From Owenia fusiformis (Eukaryota; Annelida; Polychaeta; Sabellida; Oweniidae): a stretch of DNA of 64,000 nucleotides. The position numbers were made by a program, and so were the translations under genes. Shown here one piece after another: positions 1 through 10,804 of this stretch. The DNA lies in assembly GCA_903813345.2 (NCBI GenBank), contig CAIIXF020000011.1, forward strand, positions 32,666,166 through 32,730,165, given 5' to 3'. The notes beneath the pieces were generated by a model. It made no database searches. It was not told the origin of the DNA and worked only from the letters and a program-made list of their open reading frames with translations. Every line of letters begins with the position of its first letter. The first letter of the stretch is position 1.

Positions 1-1055
1 TGATCATTGTTCGAGCTTTACCAAAAAATGCTGCCTTCATGGAATCATATGTTAAGCTTTTCGAATAAAATTATGTCTTTATTGGATCAAGGCTGCATTC
101 ACTTGATTTTGAACATTAAAGAGAATCGAAATATAATGCTGAGACAACAATACACTGTATGGCACACAAAATGGTTACAACAAACCTCAATGACACAGAC
201 ACAATACTTCATCATCATCTTATATATAACATTATAGTGCAGTTAGAACTTCTAACTACTGGGATTCTATATACTTAAATATGTGCAAACAAACACATTG
301 TGCAAGGTCTACAGTATACTATCTAGTGATCATTTGTATTTATATGCGACAAACATGAAAAAAAGTTTCGTCGTGTTCAGACACACCTAGTTACACTAAT
401 TGTAGTGTCGCAGAATAACGGTACAATCAATAAGTGTGACAATTAAATGTAAGATCGAGGAAAACAATCATTCGATACACTATATCATAATCGCGGCTAG
501 TGCTACCCATATAAAAAAGTTCAGCTATCCACAAACATTGAAAGCAAACATTATACTCTACCATGCATTATATGTATAATATGCCAAAAGCAAAAGTATA
601 GTGTGCATGTAATTTGATTTGATTAAATGTCTTTCTATGCAAAACAGCAATAGTTGATGGGAAAGAGACAATAATAACCGAAACACCATAATAAGACACA
701 ACACAGGTGAAGAACTTTAAGAGAATAGATAATTCAATTTAGAGCGTAGATTCTCCGCCGCAAGTTTTAAGCAATCGGTAGTTCCCCTTTTGGATTACTT
801 ATCAAAACCTATTTTGTTTGACGATTTAAGAATAATCAAATTTGTGATAAATTTCCAAACTACTGGAATTAAAAAAATCAAGATTCAAACATTCAGGTTT
901 TGTTATGCCATATCCAGTGAAAATTACCGGTTGCCAAATTTATGGAGGGGAGTGTAATATCCAATCATGCAAAGCAGCCAATCCATACAGCTTTGAACCA
1001 TACGACATTAACAGTATGACAATCATAGATACCAGGGCAGGAGCAGTTTCACTAC
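1..1055. other. Receptor intron, left edge; no exon recognised
   Basis: Downstream of exon 13d on the minus strand. I searched both strands for the expected continuation (start of the S2 remainder, TWGG-like M4 flank) and found none, so the next constant exon lies outside the window. Confidence 0.6.
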
Positions 1056-1273
1056 CTTGAAAAATGTCAAAGTGGCGCCCCCTGCGACTGACCCATATTT
1101 TATTTCGTTCTGCTTGGCTAAATCATCAGCATTTTCTATAGGAGACTGCATTCTTTCCACGGTCAAGAATGCAGCTAGGTTAGCAGTATATGATGATATC
1201 ATGATTAGCGTGAAAAACCACCATATACCACTGACTAACCTCGTTGATATAGCACGAGGGCCAAACTCGGAAC
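1056..1273 (-). CDS. GRIK: Receptor alternative exon 13d (M3 / S2 start), most canonical copy
   Basis: 218 nt, phase 1 to 0, acceptor ATTTTTAG, donor GTAGTG, no stop. Reads [53 protein letters not shown] and GGATLTFFK. This is the copy closest to vertebrate kainate receptors (SPIDSADDLAKQTKIEYG, GATMTFFK) and the only one with Ala-Thr at the ligand-contact pair. The preceding intron is 124 nt. Confidence 0.93.
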
Positions 1274-1397
1274 CTAAAAATAGTTAGCATGTGTTAGTCG
1301 AGATTAATTAATTATTAATGTTGTGCGAGAGTAACGTGAATGATTGTTAGAATGATGATGGGTGGCTAGGCGGGCTAGGCATCACTCTACATAATAC

Positions 1398-1615
1398 CTT
1401 GAAGAAAGAACGCGTTGATCCACCACGCGTGCTTCCGTAACTAATATCAGTCTGTGAAGCTAGATCCACTACATTCTTTATGGGCACGACCATCCTTTGG
1501 ACAGTGAGGAAGGCCGCGAGGTTAGCGGTGTAAGATGAGATTATGATTAGGGTGAAAAACCACCAGATGGCGCTTATAAGACGTGTAGAGTTTGCCTTGG
1601 GAGCCACTTCACAAC
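1398..1615 (-). CDS. GRIK: Receptor alternative exon 13c (M3 / S2 start)
   Basis: 218 nt, phase 1 to 0, acceptor GATTACAG, donor GTATTA, no stop. Reads [35 protein letters not shown], then [19 protein letters not shown] and GGSTRSFFK. It is the most divergent copy after M3: VERM is VQRM and the acidic ADDL block is VVDL. The preceding intron is 106 nt. Confidence 0.92.
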
Positions 1616-1721
1616 CTGTAATCATGTTTGAAAGAAATAGTCCACTATTAAAATACTATGATTGTGTTAACAGAATAGGTCACCTCCAAACTAAGGTATT
1701 ATCACACTTTGGACAGTGTAC

Positions 1722-1939
1722 CTTAAAAAATGAAACCGTTGATCCCCCTTCTGATGTGCCATATTTTATATCTGTTTGTCTTGAGAGATCGTCTGCACTT
1801 TCAATGGTTGGTACCATCTTTTCTACTGTCAAAAAAGCTGCCAAGTTTGCCGTGTAAGATGAAATCATGATAAGGGTAAAAAACCACCAACATACTCCAA
1901 CTATTCTGGTTGATGTTGCTGCTGGCATAACTTCACATC
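1722..1939 (-). CDS. GRIK: Receptor alternative exon 13b (M3 / S2 start)
   Basis: 218 nt, phase 1 to 0, acceptor GCTTTCAG, donor GTACAC, no stop. Reads [20 protein letters not shown], then [15 protein letters not shown] and GGSTVSFFK. Glu at pore +4, a Cys in M3 (GVCWW), Ser-Thr at the ligand-contact pair. Only 84 nt of intron separate it from exon 13a. Confidence 0.93.
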
Positions 1940-2023
1940 CTGAAAGCAGTATATTTGAAGCAAGCATGTTAATGGAAGACGAAGCATTATGCCGCAGGCC
2001 CTTTATGAATCTGAAAATAATAC

Positions 2024-2241
2024 CTTAAAGAAATTTTCAGTGGAGCCTCCCATACTTGTTCCATAAGGGATAGCAGTTTGCTTTGAAAGATCGTCTGCGT
2101 TTTCAATTGGTGAATTCATCTTCTCGACCGTGAGGAAGGCTGCGAGATTTGCCGTATATGACGAGATTATAATAAGTGTGAAGAAGTACCACACTGCTGA
2201 GAGCACTCGGGTGGATGTTGCATTTGGGACAATATCTGAAC
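2024..2241 (-). CDS. GRIK: Receptor alternative exon 13a (M3 / S2 start)
   Basis: 218 nt, phase 1 to 0, acceptor ACCATAG, donor GTATTA, no stop. Completes Gly and continues [20 protein letters not shown], then [15 protein letters not shown] and, at the end, GGSTENFFK. Variations: Asp at pore +4, Tyr in place of the second Trp of WWFF, and Ser-Thr at the S2 ligand-contact pair. First of four tandem copies. Confidence 0.93.
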
Positions 2242-2344
2242 CTATGGTGCAAATGCATGCATTCATATATACAAGAATATTAATTAATAATGACATATTA
2301 GATGTTTAATATAATATGTTTATTCTACTGTTTTCCCAGGGAAA

Positions 2345-2478
2345 TATGAAGGAATAAAAATCGTATTGAATCGTATTACATGAAAAAATCGTATTGTCCC
2401 CGGGAAAAAAATCGTATTGGAGCGTATCACATGAAAAAATCGTATTGTCCCCGGGAAAATAATCGTATTGGAACGTAC
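2345..2478. repeat. Short tandem duplication, unit about 68 bp
   Basis: Two copies of a unit carrying AAAAATCGTATTGTCCCCGG, lying directly next to a palindrome in the intron upstream of the alternative exon cluster. Confidence 0.7.
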
Positions 2479-2573
2479 TAACCTATTTTTGGTTTTCCTG
2501 TTATTTTTAACCTTACCTAATTGATAAAAGTATTTTCAAAATGTAACATTTTAGTGGAATGTATTATGGAATA

Positions 2574-2762
2574 AATAGGTTATTTCTGGTCGGAATTGAA
2601 TATGGGTTTCATTCCTCGGAAAATATGATATTGACCTTGGGAAATATCATATTGACACTCGGTCGCTGCGCTCCCTCGGTCAATATCATATTACCCTTCG
2701 GTCAATATCATATTGTCCCTCGGAATAAAACCCATATTCAATCCTTCCCAGTAAATAACCTA
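2574..2762. repeat. Foldback palindrome in receptor intron 12
   Basis: Long imperfect inverted repeat. The left arm begins AATAGGTTATTTCTGG and runs through GAATATGGGTTTCATTCC; the right arm has the complement. The loop is GC-rich (GGTCGCTGCGCTCCCTCGG). Same design as palindromes near 46.6 and 63.5 kb. Confidence 0.75.
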
Positions 2763-3058
2763 TATGTATCAATCTAGTCCAGGCTCAACGAAATACTTAG
2801 AAACACGGTTGCAATATCACAATCATAAGAGACTTATATGTGCGTATATCAAAATTATTTTTAAAATATTTGAGCATATCCTTGGTGTACACATGCTATA
2901 TTCATCATTTTACCATGCATTTCAATTTTGTATCTTGTTGACTGTGTAAATTATTAGTTGACCTTTCATAAATACATGTATGTTACAAAATCACAAATCA
3001 TAATCCATAAGATATACAAGAAGAAACCCACGAAGTTCAATACGATCTGATTCAAGTA

Positions 3059-3608
3059 CAGGGTGGTCAAAAAATGTCTTTGTCATTTCAGGATATTACT
3101 CCCTGATATTTCACACATTTGTACATCATTCAATTTCCAACCACCCTACCAAATTTCATGACCATCAGACTGATAGTCACAATTTTACAGCAGTTTGAAT
3201 AACATGCTTCAATTTTGGCCATCATCGCGCTGTGGGCAAACATGCACAGTTGTCAATGGGCCGAATGCATTTCTCAGCAGGTATGGCCTGAATGATACGG
3301 ATGATCTCACTTTTGAGGTTTGTGATTGTCCTGAGGTCATTCTCATACACTTTTTCCTTGCCATACCCCTACAGGTAGGGACATTTTGAACAGCGAGTGC
3401 ATGTGGCCCGACAGCACAATAGTGGCTACTAGGGCTGTTCTGTAAAGTGCTGTAACATTGTTAATATCAATCTGATGGTCATGAAATGAAGTAGGCTGGT
3501 AGGAAATTGAATGATGTACAGATGTGCAAAATATCAGGGAGTTATTTCTTAAAATGACAAATATATGAGGAAAATGGTGTAAGGGTTTCCATTTTTTTGA
3601 CCACCCTG
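3059..3608. mobile_element. Mariner-type MITE, 550 bp, TA target duplication
   Basis: Termini CAGGGTGGTCAAAAAA at the left and its complement at the right, each flanked by TA. Subterminal regions are also inverted copies (the GTACATCATTCAATTTCC block occurs near both ends). No transposase frame remains. It lies in receptor intron 12. Confidence 0.8.
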
Positions 3609-3869
3609 TATTCAAAGAAACAATTCTAGTCTTTTGACGCGTTTTTGAACCTATACAGTATGTATTCTATGAACCTTACAAGTATTAGCTGATAACAATG
3701 ATTGACTGATCGTGTCTTAAATATGCGGAATTTTAACCCTATCCTATCCATATTCAATGGAATATATAGAAAACAAAATAAAAACATCAACGTTTCAAAC
3801 TTTTATCAATTTAAATTGGAAGCAATTTAACAATAGTATGATACACTACACTAACGAACGATGGCTCAC

Positions 3870-4019
3870 CTTGCTGCATAAGCGATCCTATTGTAAACCA
3901 AAGACTGTTAAGTAGAGTGAATTGGTTCTCTACAACATCCGATTCAGGATTACATGGATGAGGATTGTACCATTCATAAGGACTGAACCTCGCCAGAATG
4001 AACAGCATAAAACTTACAC
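3870..4019 (-). CDS. GRIK: Receptor exon 12: end of M1, cytoplasmic linker and pore loop
   Basis: 150 nt, phase 1 to 1, acceptor CCACGCAG, donor GTGAGC. Encodes [39 protein letters not shown] and the pore loop [10 protein letters not shown]. The genomic codon at the Q/R position is glutamine (CAG). The exon ends one base into the Gly after MQQ, so every pore residue beyond +1 comes from whichever alternative exon follows. Confidence 0.95.
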
Positions 4020-4260
4020 CTGCGTGGTGAAAAAACAAGACATAAATTGGAATATTATTTACATGTATTATTTACATGGATGGGCCAATGAAGCTCACAC
4101 ATGGTCATCTTAGTGTTTTAAATATAAATATATACAAGACTACACGAATAATCAATAATTAAACATTTATATCATACCATCCAAGTACCAAGTACCATCT
4201 TTTTTAACATAAACTTTGATCATCCACTAACATTTTCAAGCAAATAAACTGTTGATTTAC

Positions 4261-4453
4261 CTAAATATGCTGCGATCATGTAAAGCCAGATTTCAACAGA
4301 CAAGGGTGCCAGAAAGGAGAAAAGTTCTGGGTTTTTCTTCATTGGTTTCTTGTAAAGAATACTTATGCCAAGATTCATGTATGGTTTTGTGAAGTCTATA
4401 AATTGTTCTCGTAGGTAAGTGATTGTTAGTGAAGCCACTGCCAAATCTGCTTT
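4261..4453 (-). CDS. GRIK: Receptor exon 11: S1 end and start of M1
   Basis: 193 nt, phase 0 to 1, acceptor TATTCCAG, donor GTAAAT. Encodes [18 protein letters not shown], then [18 protein letters not shown] and the start of M1 ([13 protein letters not shown]). The Arg of YLRE is the conserved carboxylate-binding Arg. Odd: the family has Pro at the pocket position of APLT/APLA, but here the codon is TCA (Ser). Confidence 0.95.
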
Positions 4454-4653
4454 CTGGAATAGAGAATTACAAGTTCGTGAACTAGGCATCAATAAAGCAG
4501 AAACCGTTACATTTATCCAAAACAGACAGTCTACTTAGAATGAATACCAATGAGTAGAAAGTTGTTAGCAAAATACAAACTCGTTCATGCCATAGAACCG
4601 GAAGAGAAATTAATCACTTTGGCCAAATTTACTAAAACCACTATAACAATATA

Positions 4654-5280
4654 CAGGGTGGGCCAAAAAACCGCCACTTTTTTTTCAAGACACTATAACT
4701 TTTTTATTTTCCAACCTACATACCCCAAACTTTGCAGTTATATAGTGTCAGGGGTTCTTAGTAATAATATAATGTAACAAGTCCTTCAACTTTGATAATA
4801 TTTTATTTGATCTAAAAGAGGAGTTCAATTGATCCGCCACCCTATTTGATGATAGATTTTAGTTTAAGTCGCCTTGCTGATATAGCAGTATCAATGGAAT
4901 GTTAGCTAAATTTTTTTCAACATGTCTTAATTGCCAGCTTTAGTTGAGCAATGGTTTAGATTGGGTGCCTTCATACATCTCCTGGGGACCTTCCCATACC
5001 CTAAACTCACTGGGGTTTGCATCAGGGCTATTAGCTTGGCGGTCATCAGGCCATATCAGTTCAGGAACATTTTGCAAATTATGCTTATTTCTCATGACAC
5101 ACCACATGTTTAAGTGAGACGCTGGTGACACATTGTATTCAAGTAAAAGTGTACAATTCATAATCCATGGCTAGATAACAACTTCAAAGTTTCATTTGGT
5201 ATGCAAATTATGATTTTGTACCAAAAATTAAAAAAGTTATAGCATTTTGAAAAAAAGTGGCGTTCTTTTGGCCCACCCTG
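4654..5280 (-). mobile_element. Mariner-type element with decayed transposase, 627 bp
   Basis: Termini CAGGGTGGGCCAAAA at both ends in inverted orientation, about 60 bp of imperfect inverted repeat, TA duplication on each side. The minus-strand frame 4940-5161 contains WPDDRQANSPDANPSEFRVW, which resembles the C-terminal catalytic block (SPDLNP then W) of mariner/Tc1 transposases. The rest of the transposase is missing. It lies in receptor intron 10. Confidence 0.8.
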
Positions 5281-5426
5281 TATATTAAAGCTAAACGAAA
5301 CGTCAACTTTTTCTAACAGATACTATTAAGAAGCATGGGACATAATTCCATCGCCAATTCTCATTTAAAGTGATGCATAAAATAGAAAAAATTAACCATT
5401 TACTAATTAAAAGCAAAGAGACGTAC

Positions 5427-5633
5427 CCTATCAATAAGTTCCCTGACCACACCAGACCATTCGCCATCTTTGTTTTGGGCTCCATATTGCCCATCAGCTA
5501 CAGGTATAATGGTATAGTTAAACTTAAGATGATTGGCTATATTTTCTAAAAGGTCTATACAATAACCCTCAAATCTATCATTACCCTGTAAAATACCATC
5601 CGGATCTTCTTTCGCCATTGCATACGGAGGTTC
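5427..5633 (-). CDS. GRIK: Receptor exon 10: ligand-binding S1
   Basis: 207 nt (69 codons), phase 0 to 0, acceptor CTTTTCAG, donor GTACGT. Contains EPPYAM, NDRFEGYCIDLLENIANHL, DGQYGAQNKDGEWSGVVREL. The Glu of EPPY and the Tyr of QYGAQ occupy the positions that line the glutamate pocket in the family. Vertebrate GKYGAQ is QYGAQ here. Confidence 0.95.
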
Positions 5634-5946
5634 CTGAAAAGCAATTTCACATTGAGCTTTAATTGATACATATTTGCATTAGTATCCACGTGAAATGTTT
5701 GATAGATTTTAATTTCATGTAACTTATACGTCCATTCTACTTCATATAATTAAAGAAAATAAAACAATGTATGTATCTATTTTTTTTATAAAAATCAAAA
5801 CATCTCGTTGGGTCAGTGCTTGAGGTTTTGTTTTGTTTTTCCGGTTGTAGGCCTATTCTTTTTAACCGTGGACTAACTGATTTTGGTCTTTCCAATTTTT
5901 GGTATTTTAGAACGAGGTCCTCATTAACAATGGATGCAGGACTTAC

Positions 5947-6060
5947 CAATACAGTTGTGACGATCAACGTTTTGTTCTTAAGTGAGTGTTTCACTTGTTG
6001 TTTGACCTTATTGTAATCTTTAGTTATATTAACACCTTTTTTAGGGTCCCACCTGCCAAT
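5947..6060 (-). CDS. GRIK: Receptor exon 9: linker and start of ligand-binding S1
   Basis: 114 nt (38 codons), phase 0 to 0, acceptor CTTATAG, donor GTAAGT. Starts IGRWDPKKGVNIT and ends LKNKTLIVTTVL, which matches the vertebrate IGTWDPASGLNMT and NRSLIVTTIL. The TTVL end is the first strand of S1. Confidence 0.93.
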
Positions 6061-6344
6061 CTATAAGTTAAGAAGACACGAGAGAATTAGACGGTTGAAA
6101 AGACTAAAGCAAATGTATACATGTATGTACGAGTTTAATCAATCGTCTATTTGCGTATTCATTTTTATTAATTTTTTAAGAAGCTTGTTGCATTCAATCT
6201 CGAACTAGTATTGTTGTAGATCAGTTTACACATGTGAAACGTCATTGGTCATCTTAAAGAAGACAATGATTTTACCTCAAAAACTTCAGTTGCAATACAA
6301 TTCATCATGTACCAAAAACTGACCCTAAGTACAAATGTACATAC

Positions 6345-6449
6345 CTTTTCTAGTCCCCCTGTTCCAAGCTCCGTGACGTCCAATTGGAAGTTAGACCTCT
6401 GGCCATTGTTATCATACACAACACTTCCAGAGAGACCATCGATGTCAGT
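6345..6449 (-). CDS. GRIK: Receptor exon 8: end of amino-terminal domain
   Basis: 105 nt (35 codons), phase 0 to 0, acceptor TTTTCCAG, donor GTATGT. Encodes DGLSGSVVYDNNGQRSNFQL and ends GTGGLEK; compare [20 protein letters not shown] and EEGLEK of vertebrate receptors. No frame break. Confidence 0.92.
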
Positions 6450-6756
6450 CTGGAAAAGTTATGACAAGTTTGATATAATATTTAAAATCCCGCAAGAATT
6501 GACTATCCTTAAAATGATGAATAATAATATTTGTTTTGACCCCTGACTTGGCAAAGCCTACTATGATTCTCTCTGCAAAATGGTGACCAAATTTGAGTAA
6601 AACTAGGCCTATTAGATTGTATATGTAGGTCCAAGATAGTAAAATAAGTCTCACACATAAGGGTTGCGTTGCCGTGCAATTTTTGATAGAATATTACATT
6701 ATATCATACATTATACAGTAAAATATAGGTAGCAAACATGGCAAATAAACACTTAC

Positions 6757-6909
6757 AATTTTCATATAATTGAGCAAACTGTTGCCATGCGCCCAGGGCT
6801 GGGCCTTACTACAGGAGAGGGATTTGGTTCTGACGTCAGACGCGGCAGACAAGGAGTGGAGAGCTTTCGCAAAGAGGTGGACGGCATCGTACATTAAGGC
6901 AGTTTCAGT
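6757..6909 (-). CDS. GRIK: Receptor exon 7: amino-terminal domain
   Basis: 153 nt (51 codons), phase 0 to 0, acceptor ATTTTCAG, donor GTAAGTG. Begins TETALMYDAVHLFAKAL (vertebrate TTDAALMYDAVHVVSVAV) and ends with SLLNYMKI; the segment CSKAQPWAHG matches CNRHKPWRFG. Confidence 0.93.
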
Positions 6910-8399
6910 CTGAAAATTAAATTATTGAAAATTGTATCTATGAAATAAAGAAATATGATATCAGCTAATCGGCGCTTAATATGAACACACAATTCTCTTA
7001 ATGATGTATGAACAATACATATGTATCGTACTCATTTTTTTAGTGTTATTATGAAAGTCCATCCAAAATTCAAAAGTACACATATCAAGAATGGGATATA
7101 ATCCTAAACTTCGAAACGTTACATTTAGGGTCCAAACAGTGAACAATACACATTTTTGACGATGACGTGCAAAATACGCAAACAAGTACGTAAAATGAAA
7201 ATAAAAAACTAATTGTAAAATGTGACATTGCTGAAATTGCCGATGAAGCAATTTACAAATACATAGTAAGTGAATACGTGAAGTAAATAGTTTTCCAAAC
7301 GTGCAAAAATATTAAGAAATTCAATTCGGAACACAAGCACTATATATTGAAGTTAATAAGGTATTGGGAAGCCACATATGAATATAGTAGATTCAGTTGG
7401 TAACTCTATAGTGACTATAGTGCAGTAGTTCACAATAAATTTCTCCAATATATACAATATATAAATAATAGAAGGAAAATTACAGCACATACAGTTAAGA
7501 CAGTAAAGACGACAAGAGAAAGTGCGAACATATATATAACTGCTTAGATATAAACAACCTACCACAACCGAATCACTATTACCCGAATGTTCAACAGTAA
7601 CATTCACAGTTTCATTTAATGTTACATTCTATCCATGTCAGCATAAATATAAAGCAAATTAATCCAATGTGTTTGCTAAGTGTGCCCAGCCATTAACAGG
7701 GAAAGTGATTTATAAGTAATTTATTTTAATGATCACGACATAGCGATGAGCACATTCGTGTCAACATGTTCCAATAACACTTTGACACACAAATCAAGAC
7801 AAATATCTGTAATAAAATTGACGGGTATATTGTATTGTGGCTTATTATCCTTTACTCTTCGATGTAATCATGAAATCGTTATCACATTTTTATCACAGAT
7901 ATAAAAGCAATGTGGTCTGATAACATCAAGTTATAGAGTTTGCACTCGTACAACACCAAAGCCATGGCATCAACTACACTGTACAAATTCAACATTAAAT
8001 AGCTTGATTTATGTTTTTACATATCAGTTTATCATACAGGGTTTTATATTTAATTACAAAGTAAAATAAAATATGACATTAACATCGAAATAATATTTAA
8101 AAAATCAGCATAGATATATATTTAGGAATGTGAAATATCGTATTAAAAAGTGAAAACTAAATAATTCATCCAATGTTTTTGCAAAATGTGCCCAGCCATT
8201 AAAAAGGAAAGTAATTTCAACGTTCATTTAAAACTATTTAGAATATATCAAGAGAACATATGATTACACAGGAGATTTGTTGTTATGATGTGATTCAGAG
8301 AAGTAACTCGCAGGCAAGCCTGGCCTTTTAAATCATCAAATCCTAACCCAAGTAATCTTGATTCAACATAATTATTTATCATGGCCATCAGTGTAATAC

Positions 8400-8549
8400 C
8401 TGAATGCTTTGCATGCTGGGTATTAGGTTTCTTCTCTTCCATGCTGGTAGCACAGCTTGTACTTGCGGGCGAGAGGGGTCAACAAGGCGGAATGCTGTAA
8501 TATTAGTACCACCATAGCGGAAGTCATTGAGATCGACCAGATCCAAATC
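8400..8549 (-). CDS. GRIK: Receptor exon 6: amino-terminal domain
   Basis: 150 nt (50 codons), phase 0 to 0, acceptor TATTTCAG, donor GTATTA. Encodes DLDLVDLNDFRYGGTNITAF followed by RLVDPSRPQVQAVL, equivalent to the vertebrate [20 protein letters not shown] block. It follows the 12.9-kb intron that holds the tRNA array. Confidence 0.93.
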
Positions 8550-8753
8550 CTGAAATATAATAGCATATAATGAATATGATAGCATATACAATCCCGGATA
8601 ATACACGTATTTAACGTATACATAAAAATATTGGGTGAGACTTGAGATAATGTATGCGGCGCCAGTCAAAATTGAAACTTCTGATTGGGTTCGAAGCCGA
8701 GATGCCCGGATATGCCCAAGCAAAAGCCAGAATTCACGTGATTTTTCACGAAG

Positions 8754-8840
8754 AAGGGGCGGAGTTTAAGCGAGATCCATCGAGACTTCTCCATTTAAGG
8801 AAAGTGTCAGTCCGCTTATAACTCCGCCTTTTTGCCCTTA
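8754..8840. repeat. Small inverted repeat
   Basis: GGGCGGAGTTTAAGCG near 8756 is matched in inverse near 8815-8835, and the inner segment TCTCCATTTAAGG is also inverted. The stretch 8550-11450 of intron 5 otherwise holds only the foldbacks listed separately. Confidence 0.5.
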
Positions 8841-9740
8841 AATGGAGAATGCCATTTTCGAAGGGGTCCTTTTTAGGGGAGATTTTCATCGGTTTTTTCC
8901 TAGATCTTTGACGTTTATGGAGTTATTTCAACCATTCTTTGTCAGTGTACACCTCTCGCCAATATTCATCTTAATAACCTATTGCCGAGTAATTTATTTT
9001 TTTGATTTGACAAAAATTCGATCAGAAACTACCTATTACGAAAAACTCCAGTGATATATTTTAGCTAGGCTTGGTCCAAGGGGCCCGTCTTAAGTGCGTG
9101 TTGAATTAAATGGAGCCCGGGTGTCGTAGTGATGAGTTTGAATTATGTCGATTATTCGATTGTTATATATAAATAAACATCGATCTTCGGCGAAGATAAA
9201 GTAAGAACAACATATATATCCGAGAAACATGTTGGTAAGTACAGTATTTCATTTATAATGGCAGAAAATCAAATTGAATCGAAATCGAATTTTCAACTTT
9301 TTCAATTTTTTTCGTTCGATTATTTTGATTTTCAATTTGATTTTTACATTCTATTTTCTTCGTCCTGCGGGACTATACTAGGCAAAGGCCCGGAACATGT
9401 ATAACATTGGAGTCAAATTCACTTATAGACCATGCTGTAAGCTTTATTTCTTTACATTTTTACGGGCCTATGCCTGGGCTATGATTCTAGGCCTAGACTA
9501 CTAGATCTATAGGACTTAGACTAGCCTAAAGCTAGAGCCTAGTTGAAAGCCCGTGCTTAGATCTAGCTCTTTCAGAGGCTGTGACTGATCTGTTAGAACA
9601 GCCTTTAGAGCCCGCTATCAACCGCTTCAAAATTGTGTTAGTCAGTTAGTGTCCTCCTTGCGAAAATTGAAAAAAATTAAAAGGTGCTTCTGTGCCGAAC
9701 AGCAAATTCTCATTATACGTTGAGAAGATACTCTTTACCA

Positions 9741-10200
9741 AGAAACCAAAAATGGAAGTTTTGACGGAAAGACATGACGTACAAGTCAAAATCTCTGAAT
9801 CTTGCTAGGTACATGACAGATAAAGAGAATTTAAATCCTGATCGGCAAAGAAGCGGCTAATAACTTACATATTTTCTCAACAAAAAGCACTGATGTAGCT
9901 CACATTGGGAGATAGTAATAAGCACTTGAAGTTGATTTCAGTAGATCAGTTACACCTGTCGTGATTTCAAGGAAAGACACAACGTATCCGTTAAAAGAGA
10001 AAAGCTTACATAAATGCGAGCAAAATCTGCAAATGTTGAACGCACAACTCTAAACAATACTTGAAATTGAATAAAATTGACAAAATATGAGAAGACAGTC
10101 TAAAACCTAACTGGGAGAGCTGCCATTGTTTGCCCGGAAATCTTCAGAGATTTTGACTGGTACTTTGTGTCTTTCCATCAAAATTGCCATTTTGGTTTCT
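9741..10200. repeat. Long imperfect inverted repeat (foldback), intron 5
   Basis: Sixty-base arms at 9741-9800 and 10141-10200 (AGAAACCAAAA, GGAAAGACA and GTCAAAATCTCTGAA in one, complement in the other), with further weaker pairing inside. No coding potential. Confidence 0.7.
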
Positions 10201-10588
10201 CGCTGGGTAATTCACAGATGAAGAGAAATCTTGATTGACAAAAATACAGCTGATAGCTAACAGCTTTTCTTAAACAGAAGATGAAGGAAGATATAAAAGA
10301 ACCTGTTATGATTTTGAAGCGGGTGATAGCCGATAGGGGGCATGTTAAGGCTGTAAGTAGAGGGTGTAGCAATAAATCTAACCCAAATAGAGTTTAACGC
10401 ATCTCAGTATAGGCAAAATTAAAATTCATTAAAGTTTCATCACTTTAGCATGTGTACATTTGCTGGCCTTCTAATATTTTGCCAATAGATTTGTTAGGCT
10501 TGATTGCAAATTCTTATGAAATATATGAGTTTATCGTATGATCTGTAAAATGAAGACCTCTGATTGGTCAGTTCTTGTGCTGTACCAA

Positions 10589-10804
10589 TCTGTATTGCTA
10601 CTGAGATTGTTCCCGTAGATCATCTCCGTTGCAATACAGAAAATATTGGTACGGAGGGGACGATCTCAGTAGCAATACAGAGGACCACACGATAAAAACG
10701 TTATTGAATGATTTGAAGTGCAATACAGGAGACTTCGTCTCGTTCCAATACGGAATTTCTCGACCAGAATATATCCTGTATTGCACTTCAAATCATTCAA
10801 TAAC
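10589..10804. repeat. Two adjacent hairpins
   Basis: First hairpin: CTGTATTGCTACTGAGAT near 10589 pairs with the complement at 10662-10680. Second: arms 10699-10730 and 10773-10804 (TTATTGAATGATTTGAAGTG) are nearly perfect. The GAAGTGCA/CTTACAGGATAT-like motif recurs near 46240. Confidence 0.75.

Noticed and set aside
1-1055. Remaining S2, M4 and C-terminal exons of the receptor
   Set aside because: No splice-flanked frame with the expected motifs is present before the window ends.
1057-1857. Plus-strand open frames over the alternative exons
   Set aside because: Antisense shadows of conserved coding sequence; the minus strand has the receptor motifs and splice sites.
3870-3890. Genomic Arg at the Q/R site
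   Set aside because: The codon is CAG (Gln). Whether RNA editing changes it cannot be told from DNA.
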